NCBI GenBank assembly: GCA_965224015.1
Contig: OZ245032.1
Location: forward strand, 868,001-932,000
Length of the DNA: 64,000 nucleotides
Reading direction: 5' to 3'
Source: CBDCVD01 sp965224015
Lineage (GTDB): Bacteria; Pseudomonadota; Alphaproteobacteria; Rhizobiales; CBDCVD01
A program made the position numbers and the translations under genes. Of the stretch, positions 61,823-64,000 are shown piece after piece. The notes below the pieces were generated by a model. It was given only the letters and a program-made list of their open reading frames with translations. It made no database searches and was not told the DNA's origin. The first letter of the stretch is position 1; each line of letters begins with the position of its first letter.

Positions 61823-62413
61823 CTACAGCTCTTGCAACTCTTGCAGCTCCTGCGGCTCTTGCGGCCCCTGTGGCTCGGGCGGCGCTTCGCTGGCTAGCCC
61901 GGAGCGTCGGCGCGCCTGCAACTCGGACACTTTTAGACTTCGTCGGCTGGCAACCGAGCGCGGGCTGTCATGATGCTTTAGCGCCGCAAAGGTTGCCCGG
62001 ACCATGTTGTAGGGATTGGACGTGCCCAACGACTTGGCCACCACATCATGCATGCCCAACGCCTCAAAAACAGCGCGCATGGGTCCCCCGGCGATAATGC
62101 CTGTTCCTGCCGGCGCGGCGCGAACCACAACCTTGCCGGCACCAAAACGCCCGCGCACATCGTGGTGCAACGTGCGCCCTTCGCGCAAGGGAACCCTGAT
62201 CATCTCGCGCTTGGCCGCCTCCGTTGCCTTGCGAATGGCCTCGGGCACCTCGCGCGCCTTACCGTGGCCAAAGCCTGCCCGGCCCTTTTGATCACCAACC
62301 ACAACCAGGGCGGCAAAGCCGAACCGGCGACCCCCCTTAACAACCTTTGCAACGCGGTTAATATGGACCAGACGATCAATAAACTCGCTGTCTCGTTCTT
62401 CGTTCCGTGCCAT
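61823..62413 (-). CDS. rpsE: 30S ribosomal protein S5 with repetitive C-terminal tail
   Basis: A 196-residue S5: ERDSEFIDRLVHINRVAKVV, GGRRFGFAALVVVGDQKGR, PAGTGIIAGGPMRAVFEALG. The core ends near residue 165; the rest is a low-complexity tail, PPEPQGPQEPQELQELQEL, encoded by a 9-base repeat (units such as CAGCTCTTG on the plus strand, 61826-61870). The gap to rpmD is 139 bases. Confidence 0.95.
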   Translation of the reverse strand: MARNEERDSEFIDRLVHINRVAKVVKGGRRFGFAALVVVGDQKGRAGFGHGKAREVPEAIRKATEAAKREMIRVPLREGRTLHHDVRGRFGAGKVVVRAAPAGTGIIAGGPMRAVFEALGMHDVVAKSLGTSNPYNMVRATFAALKHHDSPRSVASRRSLKVSELQARRRSGLASEAPPEPQGPQEPQELQELQEL

Positions 62414-62518
62414 TTTACCTTCAAACCCTGTAAGCGGTTATCTGTGTGCTGCATCCAAAGCGAATGCGCTGAGCTGATACTCTCTGGCGAGATACACGCC
62501 CGTTAATTTTCATCCCCG

Positions 62519-62881
62519 TCAAAATTGCAGGCCCGCTTCACGCGCGGCGTCCGCGAGAGCCCTGACGCGCCCGTGATAGAGATAGGCACCGCGATCGAAA
62601 TAGACCTTCTGCACCCCGGCCTTTGCCGCGCGCTCGGCGACAAGTCTGCCAACCGCCGCGGCAGCATTCCTGTCACCGCCGTTTTTCAGCGTCCCCTTAA
62701 GCTCACTCCCCAGACTTGAGGCCTGGGCAATCGTCATCCCTCTTTTGTCATCGATAACCTGAGCGGAAATATTTTTCGCTGAACGAAAAATGCTCAGCCG
62801 TGGGCGATCGGTCGCTTTCATACGCAACCCCCGACGCACCCGATTGCGCCGACGTTGTGACTTATTCGCACTTCTAGCCAT
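62519..62881 (-). CDS. rplR: 50S ribosomal protein L18
   Basis: A 120-residue L18, the 5S rRNA-binding protein: RRRNRVRRGLRMKATDRPRL, IFRSAKNISAQVIDDKRG and the C-terminal YHGRVRALADAAREAGLQF. Standard length and place; followed by rpsE after 105 bases. Confidence 0.97.
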   Translation of the reverse strand: MARSANKSQRRRNRVRRGLRMKATDRPRLSIFRSAKNISAQVIDDKRGMTIAQASSLGSELKGTLKNGGDRNAAAAVGRLVAERAAKAGVQKVYFDRGAYLYHGRVRALADAAREAGLQF

Positions 62882-62890
62882 GGCGGTCCT

Positions 62891-63424
62891 CTATTTCTTC
62901 TTGCCTTCCTTGCGGCGGACATATTCATCCACATAGCGCACTCCCTTGCCCTTATAAGGCTCCGGGGGGCGAAAACGACGGATCTCGGCGGCGACCTGAC
63001 CAACCTTTTGCTTGTCAATTCCCGAGACAACAATTTCCGTTTGGCTCGGACACGCAAGGTTTACACCTTCAGGGGCCTCGAAAACAACATCATGGGACAG
63101 CCCCAACGAGAGCTTCAAGGTCTTGCCCTGAAGTTGAGCACGATACCCAACCCCGTGCAGCGATAGCTTTTTCTCAAACCCTTCACGCACGCCATCGACA
63201 ATGTTCTGCACCAAAGTGCGCGACATACCCCAACGCGCCCGCGCGCGTTTGCTTGCATCACGGGGTGTGACGGTCAACTGTCCCTCCTCAAGGGCGACCA
63301 TAACATCGCCGACAAGAGAGACCTGCAACTCGCCCTTGGGCCCCTTTGCCGAAACCACCTGACCGTCAACCCCAAGGCTGACACCGTCGGGAATAGAGAT
63401 AGCCTTACTGCCAATACGAGACAT
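62891..63424 (-). CDS. rplF: 50S ribosomal protein L6
   Basis: ATG at 63424 gives 177 residues: MSRIGSKAISIPDGVSLGVD, two L6 repeats, and the C-terminal RRFRPPEPYKGKGVRYVDEY. The frame is open 26 codons further upstream, but MSRIGSK is the conserved start. Nine bases precede rplR. Confidence 0.97.
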   Translation of the reverse strand: MSRIGSKAISIPDGVSLGVDGQVVSAKGPKGELQVSLVGDVMVALEEGQLTVTPRDASKRARARWGMSRTLVQNIVDGVREGFEKKLSLHGVGYRAQLQGKTLKLSLGLSHDVVFEAPEGVNLACPSQTEIVVSGIDKQKVGQVAAEIRRFRPPEPYKGKGVRYVDEYVRRKEGKKK

Positions 63425-63505
63425 GCGTCTTACCGTTCGTTTGTGGTTCTTGTGTGTATCATTGACCTGCGTATCGTGCACCCATGCCTCAGCGAGCGCC
63501 ACGCC

Positions 63506-63904
63506 CTAGAATATCTGGCACAGGACCTCACCGCCGACATTGTTATCGCGCGCCTGCCTGTCGGACATGATGCCCTTGGATGTGGACAGGATTGAAACCC
63601 CCAGACCATTGGCGACAACGGGAATGGATTTGACCGACGTATAGACCCGCCGACCGGGTTTGGATATCCGCTTGAGGTCACGTATGACGGGCTCGCCATC
63701 AAAATACTTCAACGCGATCTCGATTTCCTTCTTGCCCCCATCGTATTCGATCTGGGCATAGTCGCGGATGTACCCTTCGGATTTCAATACATCGAGCACA
63801 TTGACACGCATTCTTGAAGCCGGGGTCGACACGTGCGGCCTGCGCCGCATGGTTGCATTGCGTATGCGCGTCAGCATATCACCGATTGGATCATTGACTG
63901 CCAT
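63506..63904 (-). CDS. rpsH: 30S ribosomal protein S8
   Basis: A 132-residue S8: MAVNDPIGDMLTRIRNATMR, YDGGKKEIEIALKYFDGEPV, GRRVYTSVKSIPVVANGLG and VSILSTSKGIMSDRQARDNN. Standard length and position between rpsN and rplF. It also represses spc operon translation in E. coli; that is not testable here. Confidence 0.97.
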   Translation of the reverse strand: MAVNDPIGDMLTRIRNATMRRRPHVSTPASRMRVNVLDVLKSEGYIRDYAQIEYDGGKKEIEIALKYFDGEPVIRDLKRISKPGRRVYTSVKSIPVVANGLGVSILSTSKGIMSDRQARDNNVGGEVLCQIF

Positions 63905-63913
63905 GTTTTTCCT

Positions 63914-64000
63914 CTACCAGCTCGACTTGACCATACCAGGGATCTGTCCCTCACCGGCTAACTGTCGCATTGCAATGCGCGACATGCGTGTCTTGCGATA
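63914..64000 (-). CDS. rpsN: 30S ribosomal protein S14, C-terminal part (runs off window)
   Basis: Twenty-eight codons and a TAG at 63914: YRKTRMSRIAMRQLAGEG then QIPGMVKSSW. The KxxxSRIAxRxLA and PG(M/V)xKxSW endings are diagnostic of S14. The start lies beyond the window edge. Nine bases precede the rpsH start. Confidence 0.95.
   Translation of the reverse strand, partial: YRKTRMSRIAMRQLAGEGQIPGMVKSSW

Overview
The window is chromosomal DNA of an alphaproteobacterium. Evidence is a complete spc/alpha ribosomal operon tail with an adk of the short type, a DinB with an N-terminal Cys4 ribbon, an acoXABC operon, and moderate GC content. I cannot fix the order; a free-living Gram-negative (two outer-membrane beta-barrel proteins, an autotransporter, KdsD, LipB, GluQRS) is clear.

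Layout. 1-1632 (minus): polar amino-acid ABC transporter behind a tandem palindromic operator. 2365-11731: an accessory island read on the minus strand, made of T6SS-type cargo modules. It holds C-terminal pieces of a DUF4123 adaptor, two divergent predicted caspase-like (His/Cys dyad) proteins, three periplasmic-looking partner proteins, an Rhs core whose A-HH nuclease tip is cut off by an in-frame stop, an immunity-like gene and a second Rhs core scrap. A ~2 kb segment is tandemly duplicated with a 2,609-bp offset. 11732-14137: two decayed IS5-family elements, one disrupted by a 101-bp MITE. 14395-18576 (minus): acoXABC acetoin dehydrogenase operon. 19426-25061 (minus): BMP-type ABC importer plus a polysaccharide-deacetylase/PuuE-like hydrolase, divergent from a TetR regulator. 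26921-35627: pta, LtrA-family protein, ispB, dinB, tRNA-Gln, NnrU-like, autotransporter, dgkA. 35708-51659: rimO, biotin-dependent carboxylase alpha chain, galE, an outer-membrane protein, kdsD, gluQRS, GST, P450, GNAT, gatCA and a PLP Cys/Met-metabolism enzyme. 51704-53657: unknown small genes. 55194-64000 (minus): lipB and the ribosomal block rplQ to rpsN (rpsN cut by the window edge).

A second theme is dispersed palindromic DNA. At least four families occupy nearly every long intergenic gap: (A) a 101-bp MITE with 3-bp TNA target duplications, shown by four occupied/empty site comparisons; (C/D) a composite double hairpin whose arms differ between copies but stay complementary; (E) an element whose termini supply the stop codons of dgkA, galE, lipB and rpsK; (H) two ~130-bp hairpins with constant loop and outer ends but different complementary arms. 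The most novel candidates are the DUF4123-caspase-like-periplasmic partner cassette and the covarying hairpin families.
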